Assembly: GCA_032207245.1 (NCBI GenBank)
Contig: CM063509.1
Coordinates: 104,074,367 to 104,138,366, forward strand
DNA: 64,000 nt
Reading direction: 5' to 3'
Origin: Pardosa pseudoannulata
Lineage: Eukaryota > Arthropoda > Arachnida > Araneae > Lycosidae
Shown: in pieces, positions 1-11,509 of the stretch
Numbering within the stretch: the stretch's first letter is position 1
How the letters are laid out: every line of letters begins with the position of its first letter
Notes under the pieces: generated by a model
Seen by the model: only the letters and a program-made list of their open reading frames with translations
Told to the model about the DNA's origin: nothing
Database searches by the model: none
Made by a program: the position numbers and the translations under genes

Positions 1-639
1 AGTACTCAAGTATAAAAAAGTATTGTTATACAAAAAAGTATTGTCATATAAGAAGTATTGTTAGAAATGAGGTTAAAAACCATATTTTCAGTAGTTTTAA
101 ATACAAAATTTCAATATTCTATAAGTAAAAAATATAGTGTTTTTAGTTATGCCTTTCTGTGTTGATATCCCTTAAGTTCCTTTATGTCTGTGTTGTTATC
201 CGTTATCTCGTTATGAAGAGTGTTGACTACAATCACAAAGAGAGGTGTATACAACTAGATGTTAGAACAGTTATCAATTCATTGCTGACCTAGATAAGAT
301 ATTCATAATTTGATCTTTGCAGCTGAATTAAATGAGATACATGAGGATCTAAATTGACAAACAGGAACCCAGAGACTCTGGTTTCATTCTTGCAGAACGC
401 AAATTTAGTCTTCTAATCAACGTTTAAACTAGGAAAACAACTTCCAAGTACATGGAAATAAAAATTCGTGTAAACTAAGCCAAGCTAAAACAGGAATAAA
501 AAACATGTAGCGCATGAAGCAAAAGGAACAGCTGACAAATTAGCAAAATGTGTGGCCTTAATACCACAGTAAGTTAACACCGTCCCCCACTGAGTTCATT
601 TTAAAAAACTCGTTAAAGTCTAAATTTAAAACGGATTGA

Positions 640-819
640 TGAGAGATGGTCGATTGATTAGGGTGCTGGCCTTCGGTACCGGAGTTCGTGGGTTCGAATC
701 CCACAGTAGCATGGATGTTCGTAGCTATTTTCGGAATCGGCTTTAAGCTTTAGGTATCGGTCTCATTAGCCCTCGTGTTGCAAAAAGTAGACCATAGCAC
801 TCCAAACCAAACCAAACCA
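640..819 (+). mobile_element. tRNA-derived SINE, family A
   Basis: A tRNA-like head carries an A-box-like segment near 648-660 and a B box, GGTTCGAATCCC, near 690-703. A SINE body follows, ending in repeats of CCAAA. The direct repeat AAAACGGATTGA flanks it at 628-639 and 820-831, which is a 12-bp target-site duplication and marks retroposition. The same body recurs at 4887, 46509, 56037 and 60907, and in reverse near 38837, 46385 and 60786. RNA polymerase III transcription is expected for this class. It is not an intact tRNA gene, because the acceptor stem does not close and the body continues past the T arm. Confidence 0.85.
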
Positions 820-831
820 AAAACGGATTGA

Positions 832-1342
832 CAATACTATTGGGCCACTGTACAAAAACTAATCACACACTTTATAAATACTTCAACAAGTTTCACCGAG
901 CCTCATTTCTGTTTACCCTACATAAATGTTCTAACCGCAGGACGCTGACTCTTCCCCAAATATATCTCATAATACAACCTGGAAAATGAGTCTCTGAATT
1001 GCGCTTGTAGCCATGATAAAACTGTTCTACACTACCTTTTCTCTAGTTGTTTGTACAATGCATTTCAACTAAAGTTTAATCTAAATGCAGAAGGTACAAA
1101 GTGGTTCCAACAAATAAATAAAATATATATTCTGCCAGGAGCGTGTCATATGATCATCATTATATCATACAGCTGATATTTTAAATTTATCTACTGCTTT
1201 GCACAATCAAATGATAGAAAACATGTGACACATATTATGATAATTTATTTTTTACCATCAGGCGTAAAGACACTTTACCATCTAGGGATCAAAAAAGAAC
1301 TAGTCAAAACAATTTTGCTGACCCCACAAAATAAACAGTAAT
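832..1342. other. AT-rich stretch without a recognised feature
   Basis: I see no coding frame, repeat unit or terminal repeat here. The 1-627 stretch upstream is likewise featureless apart from AT richness and short stutters of a TATTGT motif in the first 70 bases. Confidence 0.4.
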
Positions 1343-3328
1343 CTAATCGGGCTTTACATGTATTTACAAAGGGAAATAGAGTGTGGAAATGCATTCATGT
1401 ATTTTGGATTGATGATTACATACATTTCTAAGGCTTACATGATTTTATATATTTTCAAGCATTTTCTTTGGTTTCAAATGACAAAATTTGAGTTTATTTC
1501 TCAAGAAACAAAATTATAGCTAGAAGCGTACATTTTAACACATTTTTAATTATGAAATTCAATATTTCGGTTTCTTTATACATAAAAAAATCAATCAAAA
1601 TAAAAAAAATTCAATTTAAAAAAGTATCCTAACCTTTATATTGAACTTAAATTTTCATGCTGTTATTGTTTTTATATTTGAATCTTCAATTTAAGTATAA
1701 AACAATCAACAAGCGTTAAATGTTTCAGAAAAATTCTCCTCACGTTTCAAGAGTTAGATAAAATTTACACGTTTCAGTAGAAAATTGAATGTTTTACATA
1801 AATTATAAACAGTTACTCAATGCATCCAGACTGGCATGTTTTCAAAACAAGCCTAAATTTAAAACAAACACTACAAAATTTAAATTCCCTTTTCTGCTAC
1901 ATCCTACAATCCTGAGTATTTCTATCATATTAACCGAAAGAAATTTGTTTTTTTTCCCTAGGAAATATTTTGAGTACTTACAAGTCAAAAAAGAAGAAAT
2001 CACTTTAAGTCCTCACTTTGATTTACGTGACGTTTTTATTAAAATCACTTTTTCTCGCAACTATAACACATTTCTTTTCTTGTCGACTATCTGTGAAGGC
2101 TAGCAATGAATAAAATATATTCAAAAAGTATTTCTCCAGCAAAATACTCAAAGTTAATTCTTGGGATATATTCTTGAAAAAAAATTCTATTTCTGTTTCA
2201 CATTTATTGCTACAGTTCTCGATTATTAGTTCCTCTGAAAAAAAAGAAATAAAATTGACTGTCATAGTTTTTAATTATGCAGTTTTTTGTAACTTTTGAT
2301 TTTATAAAAAGTTCTTATTACATTTAAAGAGTTTCTTCTAATCGTGCTTTACATGTATCTACAAAGGAAAATAGCTTGTAGAAACACGTTCATATATTTT
2401 GGATTGATGATTACATACATTTCTAGAGTTTACATGATTTTCTATATTTTTAAGCATTTTCTTTGGTTTCAGATCACAAAATTTGAGTTTATTTCATAAA
2501 AAAACAAAATTATAGCTAGAAGCGTACATTTTAACACATTTTTAATTATGAAGTACAATATTTCGGTTTCTTTATACATAAAAAAATCAATCAAAATTAA
2601 AAAATATTCAATTTAAAAAAGTATCCTAACCTTTGTATCGAACTTAAGGTTGCATGCTGTTATTGTTTTTATATTTGAATCTTCCACTTAAGTATAAAAC
2701 AATAAATAAGCGTTAAACCTTTCAGAAAAATTCTCTTCACGTTTCAAGAGGTAGATAAAATTTACACTTTTCAGAAGAAAATTGAATGTTTTACATAAAT
2801 TATAAACAGTTACTCAATGTATCCAAACTGACATATTTTCAAAACAAGAATAAATTTAAAACAAAAACTACAAAATTTAAATTCCCTTTTCTACTACATC
2901 GTACAATCCTGAGTATTTCTATCATATTAACCCAAAGAAATTTTTCCCTGGGAAATATTTTGAGTACTTACAAGTCAAAAAAGAATAAATCACTTTAAGT
3001 CCTCACTTTGATTTACGTGACGTTTTTATTAAAATCACTTTTTCTCGCAACTATAACACATTTCTTTTCTTGTCGACTATCTGTGAAGGCTAGCAATGAA
3101 TAAAATATATTCAAAAAGTATTTCTCCAGCAAAATACTGAAAGTTAATTCTTGGAATAGATTCTTGAAAAAAAAGAAAGAAATTCCATTTCTGTTTCACA
3201 TTTATTGCTTCAGTTCCCGATGATTAGTTCCTCTGAAAAAAGAAACAAAATTGTCTGTCATTCACTAGTTTTTAATTATTCAATTTTTTGGAACGTTTGA
3301 TTTTATAAAAAGTTCTTATTACATTTAA

Positions 3329-3720
3329 CACTTTGACTGCAAGCCAAAATTGCAAATGTTCACAACGGGAAATTTTTTTTTGTGTGTAATGTATGTTTTT
3401 AACATAAAACTATATATAAAAACAATATTTCAAACAAACTCTCTATTTATATATATTTTTTTTGTTGCATGTTCCAAATATTTAATTTTTCATAAAACTT
3501 AGCTCATAAAATCGTCACATATACCAATTTGCGAAACCACGTATACCTAACACATCGTAGGGAGCCCAACAATCAAACACCAATACGATTTTCATGTAAC
3601 TGATCATCTTTGATAGCCATGGCCTGAAGTGTTAAAACACCATGGCTATCATATCGGATAGCCAGTGTCTCAACGGAAATATCACTGGATATCACATATG
3701 ATAGCATGGCAGTCAAAGTG
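3329..3720. mobile_element. TTAA-target MITE (piggyBac-type), 392 bp
   Basis: The ends are perfect inverted repeats, CACTTTGACTGC at the left and GCAGTCAAAGTG at the right, flanked on both sides by TTAA (3325-3328 and 3721-3724). The matching points of sister tandem units (TTAA at 2324-2327 and at 4750-4753) carry a single TTAA and no insert, so insertion and TTAA duplication are seen directly. There is no transposase. TTAA duplication is the hallmark of the piggyBac superfamily; mobilisation in trans by such an enzyme is inferred. The interior holds a smaller palindrome around a CCATGGCTATCAT core. Confidence 0.93.
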
Positions 3721-4886
3721 TTAAAGAGTTTCTTCTCATCGTGCTTTACTAGTATCTGCAAAGGGAAATAGCGTGTGAAAATACATTCATCTATTAGGAT
3801 TGATGATTACATACATTTCTAAATCTTAGATGATTTTATATATTTTCAAGCATTTTCTTTGGTTTCAAATGACAAAATTTGAGTTTATTTCTCAAGAAAT
3901 AAAATTATATCTAGAAGCGTACATTTTAACACATTTTTAATTATGAAGTACAATATTTCGGTTTCTTTATACATAAAATAAATCAATCAAAATTAAAAAA
4001 TATTCAATTTAAAAAAGTATCCTAACCTTTGTATCGAACTTTACGTTTCATGCTGTTATTGTTTTTATATTTGAATCTTCAATTTAAGTATAAAACAATC
4101 AACAAGCGTTAAATGTTTCAGAAAAATTCTCTTAACGTTTCAAGAGTTAGATAAAATTTACACGTTTCAGTAGAAAATTGAATGTTTTACATAAATTATA
4201 AACATTTACTCAATGCATCCAGACTGGCATGTTTTCCAAACAAGCCTAAATTTAAAACAAACACTGAAAAATTTAAATTCCTTTTTCGTCTACATCCTAC
4301 AATCCCGAGTATTTCTATCATATTAACCCAAAGAAATTTTTTTTCCTAGGAAATATTTTGAGTACTTACAAGTCAAAAAGAAGAAATCACTTTAAGTCCT
4401 CACTTTGATTTACGTGACGTTTTTATTAAAATCACTTTTTCTCGCAACTATAACACATTTCTTTTCTTGTCGACTATCTGTGAAGGCTAGCAATGAATAA
4501 AATATATTCAAAAAGTATTTCTCCAGCAAAATACTGAAAGTTAATTTTTGGAATATAGGAATAGATTCTTGGAATAGATTCTTTAAAAAAAAAGAAAGAA
4601 ATTTCATTTATGTTTCACATTTATTGCTTCAGTTTCTGATGATTAGTTCCTCTGAAAAAAAGAAAGAAATAAAATTGTCTGTCATTCACTAGTTTTTAAT
4701 TATGCAGTTTTTTTGGAACTTTTGATTTTATAAAAAGTTCTTATTATATTTAAAGAGTTTCTTCTCATCGTGCTTTACATGTATCTGCAAAGGGAAATAG
4801 CGTGTGAAAATACATTCATCTATTAGGATTGATGATTACATACATTTCTAAAGCTTACATTATTTTATATATTTTCAAGCATTTTC

Positions 4887-5058
4887 TGCCGAACGATGAC
4901 CAATTGGTTAGGCTGCTGGCCTTCGATACCGGACTGCGTGGGTTCGAATCCCACAGTTGCATGGATATTCATACCAGTTCGGAATCGGCTTTAAGCTGTA
5001 GGTCCCGGTCTCATTAGCCATCGTATTGCAAAAAGTAGACCGTAGCACTCCAAACCAA
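4887..5058 (+). mobile_element. tRNA-derived SINE, family A, inside repeat unit 4
   Basis: It has the same head and body as the SINE at 640. It is flanked by a perfect 13-bp target-site duplication, TCAAGCATTTTCT, at 4874-4886 and 5059-5071. The uninterrupted sequence is present in sister units, so the insertion is resolved to the base. The B box reads GGTTCGAATCCC and the 3' end reads CTCCAAACCAA. Confidence 0.92.
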
Positions 5059-5147
5059 TCAAGCATTTTCTTTTGTTTTAGATCACAAAATTTGATTTTT
5101 ATTTCATAAGAAACAAAATTATAGCTAGAAGCGTACATATTAACACA

Positions 5148-6162
5148 CTAGCATATAGCCCGTAATATGACGGGATCATTAAAATTTTTAATGTTCCAGA
5201 ATTGTAAAGTACTTTATAAGGCAGATAGAAAAAATGGTTTGTTTTTTGGCTGATAATTATCTGGTACATGCTTAATAATTTGTTTATCTTTACTGACCGC
5301 ATGTTAGTTGCCAAACTTAATTTATCTTTCATAGTACGTGAAAGGATAGACAGCAGAGGTTTTATAATTGACAGTGAATATTTGGTGGTATATTTGAATG
5401 ATGTCCAAAATTTAGCGAATCGATTGCAAACCGTGTGGTTATGTATAAAAAAACAAGACACAAACGAACAAATTTCAAAGGTAAATAACTTAAAAGCTAG
5501 TTATTTATTATTCCATGAAATAGATTCCTAGATTTTTATGAAAAGAATTTATTGTTAATACCGTTGATAAATTTTTCATTGCAACAAAAAATAATTGATG
5601 ATTAAATTTATCACATATATACCCAATCTATTATTTAAGCCAAATATAAAAGAAAACTATTTACTTTTATATATATGTAATATCTAACATATATATTACA
5701 TATATGTAAAATGTAATATATATAGTAATATATATAATATAATATATATGTAATATATATACATTTTATATGTATACAAATTTAATATATACAAAATTAT
5801 TTTATATATACAAATCCCGTGATAAAATGTATGAAACAATGCAGCCGATATTTAGGTAATTTAAAATATGAATGACGTCATAATGCCAGAAAAAAATTTA
5901 ATTTTTTATTTGTTTATAATTTGATAAATTGAGGAATTTAATCATCGCCTGCTCTTAACTGGGTAATATAGAGCTTGAAAGAATGGCATTAATCTATCGA
6001 AAAGAAAGGGATGTGTGGATTTCGAACGTTTTTGAACTCGTTTTGAATTTTGCTAACTCTAACTCATTTGGAATCCAATATGGATGCCTCTATTCAGGTC
6101 CAACCGCTTCATAAATTCGAGTACAGACGGACAGATAACTGAAGCTATGATTATATAGGGGA
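5148..6162 (-). mobile_element. Non-autonomous Helitron, inserted in repeat unit 4
   Basis: Read on the minus strand it starts TCCCC at 6162 and ends CTAG at 5151-5148, with a terminal hairpin built on CCCGTCATATTACGGG-like sequence just before the CTAG. The flanks join as AACACA|TTTATAATT, matching the uninterrupted AACACATTTTTAATT of sister units (1537-1551), so insertion fell between A and T with no duplication, as Helitrons do. No Rep/helicase ORF is present. The interior includes an expanded TA-rich tract near 5660-5810 that the copy at 16593 lacks. Confidence 0.88.
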
Positions 6163-6230
6163 TTTATAATTATAAAGTACAATATTTAGGTTCCTTTACA
6201 CATAAAAAAAAATCAATGGTAAAATTTGTA

Positions 6231-6684
6231 CCAGACTAACTATTAAATTCAATGCAAAATATAAGGATTTAAACTTATATTTTTAAAATCTTAATGAAAA
6301 TTTTATTTTATTCATTAAAATTAGATTTAAAATTATACATTAATAAATAATTTTAATACAATTCCATTATATTCATTTAAAAAAAAAATCTTTAGGGAAA
6401 TTTTGTATTTGCATGAAACTACCTAAAATAAATTCTAATGTATCAATTTCAATATCTATGAAATATAAGTGTTATATCAGCCCATGCTATAAACCAAAAA
6501 GATTAGCGTATTTTGAAACGTGACTGAAATCTATTAATTTTTTTTTTTAGCAGAAACTGAAATTTTCATTATTTTTTGCCGTTGTTTCAAAACAAGTTCT
6601 TTACAATTAAATAAATAAACACAGAGATGTTACACAATTTCTAATGCTTCAATGCATTTTATTTAATTTTTTTTTTTTAACATT
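6231..6684. other. AT-rich stretch without a recognised feature
   Basis: No coding frame or repeat is seen; only poly-A and poly-T runs. Confidence 0.4.
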
Positions 6685-7161
6685 TAATAGTAATATTACG
6701 GACTTCAAAGCTGGGTTCGGGGATTTAATGGACTTTAAGTAAATGGCAATTAAAAACAATTATTTATTGACAGTCATTGGAAAAGTACAATGTCAGAAAA
6801 TAAGATCGTTATTTTTTGTCTAGAATTGATTAAAGAAACCCTATCTTACAGTCTAAAAATTAATAGTAATATTACGGACTTCAAAGCTTGTTTCGGGGAT
6901 TGAATGGTCTTTAAGTAAGGCAGCACGAAGACAATTATTTATTGACAGTCAGTTGGAAAATACAATGTCAGAAAGGCATCAAGATCGTTTTTTGTCTAGA
7001 ATTGATTAAAGAAACCCTATCTTACAGTCTAAAAATTAATAGTAATATTACGGACTTCAAAGCTTGTTTCGGGGATTGAATGGTCTTTAAGTAAGGCAGC
7101 ACGAAGACAATTATTTATTGACAGTCAGTTGAAAATACAATGTCAGAAAGGCATCAAGATT
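6685..7161. repeat. 176-bp tandem repeat, about 2.7 copies
   Basis: The start motif TAATAGTAATATTACGGACT appears at 6685, 6861 and 7037, giving an exact 176-bp period twice; the third copy ends near 7161. Copies 2 and 3 are more alike than copy 1, which suggests a recent second duplication. The unit length is not a multiple of three and carries stops, so it is not a repeated protein domain. Confidence 0.85.
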
Positions 7162-7657
7162 ACGGTGCTGCACACTCGTACCAAGCTTACAAAATCATCG
7201 CTATACAACTCGAGGAAAATGGCGTGGGATCACGTACCTCTTTTCGCATAAAACAAAACGGCAGAACTTGTAAAACACAACACACCGTGCGTACTATGTA
7301 CACCAAAAAATCTACTTAACGACTCTCCTAGTTTTTCACAGGATCTCACAGGAAGGATTGACTGCAGCACTTCCTGGGTCAAGCCCTCTAGTACTGAGAT
7401 ACTAACGATGGATATGCAAAATCTACGAAAATGAGTTGACATGACAATCTCCTTGCATTCTTCAAGATCTTCAAGATGATGGGTCAACTGGATTACCTGG
7501 GCGAAGCCCTCGAATCCAGAGATTTCTTACAGTAAGCAGAGAAATTGACAACGAGCAGAGCATAAACAAATAAAAGATGAAAGATAAGGATAGAATGGTG
7601 GATTCGTGAGTTCATAACACAGTAACTAAAGAATAGAGAGTTTGGGGATAGGAAAAC

Positions 7658-7690
<33 letters not shown>

Positions 7691-7810
7691 CAGGGACATC
7701 AGAACAGTATTGAAAATAACTAATTTGAAAACTACGCTCCGCCCTCACCAAAGTGAGGAGAGCCAATAAAAGCGAAAATAGAAGGATGAGATAAAAAGCA
7801 AAGCTGGTAA

Positions 7811-7843
<33 letters not shown>

Positions 7844-7954
7844 TTACTACATGATGATGTATGGCCATTTTAAAGTTTTAAAGCTTTTTTCTTACATTTT
7901 AAAAGATTTTTATGATTTTTTTTTCGTTTTTTGAAGACAAAACAGACAAAAAAT
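7162..7954. other. Unassigned stretch with a long poly-T run
   Basis: The part at 7170-7520 is less AT-rich than its surroundings and has a loose internal echo (CCCTCTAGTACTGAGA near 7384 and CCCTCGAATCCAGAGA near 7507), but no family is recognised. A run of about 28 T lies near 7661-7688. The minus-strand frames crossing it are homopolymer artefacts. Confidence 0.35.
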
Positions 7955-8427
7955 TTAAAGATCTTTGGCAAGAATGGCCAAAGGCCTTCTTCTATTGCAA
8001 GCATCAGCGGGGTCATAATTGACTAGATTATTAATTAATTCATTGTTTAGATTTTTATGGAAGTTAGTGGAGAGATTATAGATAAAATTTGGAATAGGAA
8101 TAATTTTCAATTCTTTATGAATGGCACTATTTCTAAAGTACCGGGGAGCATTAGCGATTTCTCTGAGAATTAAATTTTGAAGAACAGTAAGAATTTTAAT
8201 GTTAGAATCTGCTGCATAGGACCACACTGGTACTGCATAGGTAATAATGGGACGCAAAAAGGAAGTGTAAACGAGCAGCTTTATTTTAGTATTCATTTTG
8301 CTATGGCGAGAAATTAGTGGGTAAAGAGCTCGCTTAGCGTTCCGATATTTAGTTTTGACCGAAAGAAAATGTTGTTTCCAGGTTAAATTTTTATCTAAAG
8401 TGACATCTCTTAGTTTGGGACTCAGCC
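7955..8427 (-). pseudogene. Jockey-type LINE reverse transcriptase, C-terminal fragment
   Basis: On the minus strand an open frame from about 8427 to a stop at 7955 encodes the end of a non-LTR retrotransposon ORF2. Recognisable stretches are VTLDKNLTWKQH, then RALYPLISRHSK, LLVYTSFLRPIITYAVPVW and a run of the type LQNLILREIANAPRYFRN. These match the thumb and post-RT region of Jockey-clade enzymes, which copy LINE RNA into chromosomal DNA. The catalytic palm with the FADD-type motif is absent: the frame meets a stop at about 8430, so the copy is 5'-truncated and dead, although no internal stop is seen. No poly-A tail or target duplication was found at its 3' side. Family assignment is strong; the clade is less certain. 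Confidence 0.8.
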
Positions 8428-8499
8428 TGCCTTATATAGGCCGGAAAAAACTGGTCGAACATTCCAGATTTGACCAGAAACCGGAACCGGAAGATTTAA

Positions 8500-8632
8500 A
8501 GTATCGCCACACTTAGCAACATTTGGCGAGAATTGGCGATATTTAGCGACGAACTTGGCGACAAAAACAGGTTGCCAAAACTGTCGCCAAGGGGCTGGTA
8601 TCTCGCCAATTTGGCGAGATACTCATAGAGTC
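8500..8632. other. Cluster of GGCGA/TCGCC motifs with inverted-repeat potential
   Basis: Within about 130 bp the words TTGGCGA, TCGCCAA or near matches recur at least seven times in both orientations (for example TTTGGCGAGAATTGGCGAT and TGTCGCCAAGG). The stretch could fold on itself. It is much richer in GC than its neighbours. An upstream piece around 8440-8490 repeats CCGGAA and TGGTC/GACCAG. It may be a decayed palindromic transposon; no family is recognised. Confidence 0.4.
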
Positions 8633-8640
8633 CCATGTTA

Positions 8641-10089
8641 AATTTAAGGTTCACTAACAAATTCGTAACAGTAAATATTAGTTTTCATGTTATGCAGTTA
8701 ATTTTTATCAGAGATTTAAAATTATTAGTAATTACTACTCTGAGTAGAAAACTTTGATCAAGAATGATAGCTTTCATTATAAAGTACAAAATTCTATCCA
8801 GAAAGGCTTTGGAATATTTCACTAAGAGTTATTATAGAAGCATTGAGTGAAAAACTAATTTGGAACACAGTTCACACACAGGTGTTGACACAGATTATAC
8901 TTAATATTCTATTATATAATCCATAACCCAAGATATTTTTTTTTGGTTTTTCACAAAAGATACCGATTATAAAATCTTGCTTTTTTACACTCTTCGTACT
9001 AGTTCTATTAATTTTTATTTGCTGTATAATAGAACGAAATAACATTTTGTGGTGATGTTTTGTAATTTTTTTTCTATATTATAGTTGTGTACTAAGAATG
9101 CCATATTAATATTGGATATGTAAAAAAAAAAAAAGAATTGTTGAAAGTTGTATGTTGCGAAAAGCGTTAGAAAATTAATTTACGCTATTTATCAGCCAAG
9201 ATATGGCGCTAGGGGTTCAAGAAAAAAGAACAGAGAATATTCTAAATAATTTTGTTTTTGTTTTTAAGTTAGTTTTTGTGAGTTCCGTTTTTTAAACAAA
9301 TGCTTTTTCTAATGGAGAAGAGGTATAAATCCCCTCTAAATTATCATTGTCGTATGTATTTAATAAAGGTTTATAAAGGTCAATTGTTCGTTACTTTATA
9401 GGTGTAAGTGTTTTTCCAAGACTATTTTTATAGTGAATCTCCTATACCACAACTACTACCCAGGTAAGCACGAATTCATTGTAGTTAATTTTTTCTGGTA
9501 CTCATCCGTCTGATATGAGAGAAATAAGAATCTTATGTATTATAATATGTTTTTGTTATTGCAGATTGTTTTGAACTTTACCTGCAAGTAATGTCAAGTA
9601 GTCATTTCTTAATTCTTGTCTTAGTGTTGGAATTTTATTTTTCCACTAGAGATATTTTACTGTTCTTCATATAGATATATTTTTTAGAAGAATTTTGTTC
9701 CAACAATGTGGGAATTATAACAGACAGAGCTTTAAAGTGTATTTTAAGTATCCTCTCTATTTTGTACCTTTTATGGCATGCAATTTAACCACTAAATTAT
9801 AATATTATCGCCCTGTAGTTTTTATAGACATCTTAAACACTTGTAAACTCATATGACTGCTGAAAATTTGCAGAGGACCAATGACTTCCATTCTTGTAAG
9901 TAAATCTTTAAAATTGCATAGAAACAGAAACGTTGGATCAATTTTTATGTTATTATTCAACATCATTTTTAAATGCTTTTCAAACCTTAATTTTTATTAG
10001 CTTACCAAAATTAATAGATGCTACTACTTGAGAAAAAAAAAATTTCTGTAAGCATTTGTAATTATTTAACTGTTTATTCATAAATATTT
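8641..10089. other. AT-rich stretch without a recognised gene
   Basis: No convincing frame is seen. The part from about 9960 to 10089 resembles 15840-16000 (shared AATTAATAGATRCTACTAC context), so it is a piece of dispersed repeat that lies next to Helitron-like sequence in both places. Confidence 0.4.
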
Positions 10090-10345
10090 TCATTTCTTTG
10101 TAGCATTATGGCGTCATTCTTTTAACCACCTCATTTAATCATTTCTTATTTTAAATTATTTAAATATCATCTGCATTATTTTCATACGTTTTATAACTGA
10201 ACTTAGATATTACGTAATTGATTTTCTTTTATATTTGGCTTAAATAATAGATTAGGTACATATCTGATAATTTTCAATTTAATAATCGATTATTTTTTGT
10301 TGCAATGAAAATTTTATCAACAGTATTAACAACAAATTCTATCTA
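10090..10345 (+). mobile_element. Helitron fragment
   Basis: This matches the interior of the complete Helitron at 16593-17497 (its part 16930-17170), including the shared run GATTATTTTTTGTTGCAATG. Neither the TC start nor the hairpin/CTAG end is present, so it is truncated on both sides. Confidence 0.65.
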
Positions 10346-11509
10346 CCTTCAGAGTGTAGTAGAAATGATAGTTTTATTCCTTTACTCCCATTAATTGCTG
10401 AAGCAAAAAAAAAATTTCCCCAAATAACTATATAACAGACGTTCCAGTTAAAATTACTAAAATATCTCCGTGACCTTCTCAACAAATTTTGGAAAATATT
10501 CTAAACACATATTTCTACTCCCAAGAAAAACTATTTTATATATTTCTTCTGCACCATTGCTCTCTTCCAATAACACAATTCTTATTATTAGCTGCAACCG
10601 ATATTACAAAGAGTTGAGTGCATTTAACATAACCCAAACCTCCACACAAATCAAAACCGAGCATGAAAGGGAAAAGCGAATTTTTCAGTATCAAAAGTAA
10701 CTGCTGCGGCATCCATAATGGGGAAAATTCTTTTAAGGCTTTATTGATAGAAAGCATAAATACCTTTCCGCTCACGTATTTTTATCCCCAAACCCATAAA
10801 CAATTGTATGACAAGAGGGAAAAAGATTCACAATTTAACATGGTTAAAAAAAGAAAGAGATGAGGCAGAACAAAAAGAATTCATGAATATGTTGTGTAAT
10901 GAACATTCTTCTCTCGACAAATGCCTTTTGGCTAGATGTATTGTTTTCGAATAAATAAGGTTTCAAATGGAAAAGGTATATTTGAGTTCTTTTGTATCAC
11001 AGCAAAAGAAAATGAAAAAAGCTAGTTTACTGAAAAGAATGGATAGCATCCAATTTCAAACGTTTAAAACAAATTGGAAACACAAAGTTTTCTGAACAGT
11101 GGTTTCAGAAAATGATAGTAAAATATCAGTTCGGTTCGCTTTTAAACTACGATGGAATCTGTTAATTAACTGCTACAATAATTTGTAATTTTAAAGAAAT
11201 TTACTTTGTTCTAAAGCAAATGATTAATTATTCTATTAGCTGGAAGGAAAATAAAAACATTTTGTTCGATGTAGCATCCAATGTTGTAACTTTTAAACGA
11301 GATTCTTTATAATGTGGTTTTCAGATTCTTCATAATTTAATACGTTTTGAATATTTTAGAGTGATTCCTTTTAAATTTCTATAATAGTGTAAAATATTAT
11401 AAATGTATTCCAATACTTTTAATTAGCTTTACTGACTGCGTTGAAATTCTGATTTATTCAGAATAAAAGCTTAGCTTTAACAGAAAACAGCACTTTCTGA
11501 ATTAAAAGA
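10346..11509. other. Stretch without a recognised gene
   Basis: Short frames at 10470-10863 overlap on both strands and show no family resemblance or consistent coding character. No repeats were resolved. Confidence 0.35.

Larger units (their letters stand above)
1343..6230. repeat. About 1-kb tandem repeat array, four units, interrupted by insertions
   Basis: A unit starting CTAATCGTGCTTTACATGTA (or a close variant) recurs at 1343, 2338, 3735 and 4764. Spacing is about 995, about 1001 after removing a 396-bp insertion, and 1029 bp. Unit 4 is broken by a SINE (4887-5058) and a Helitron (5148-6162), then resumes at 6163 and fades near 6230. Short open frames starting near 1789 and 2786 simply recur with the repeat and decay between copies, so they do not look selected as protein. 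Diverged pieces of the same unit lie at 15.7-17.9 kb. No function is recognised. Confidence 0.9.

Noticed and set aside
640..720. Candidate tRNA gene
   Set aside because: The A and B boxes are present, but the acceptor stem does not pair and the unit continues into a SINE body with target duplications. The same holds at 4887, 13908 and 60907.
1789..2998. Similar frames beginning MFYINYKQLLN at 1789 and 2786
   Set aside because: They are parts of the 1-kb tandem repeat; they differ in length, are broken in unit 3 and show no coding conservation.
7493..7868. Minus-strand Lys-repeat frames
   Set aside because: They cross a poly-T run and show no domain.
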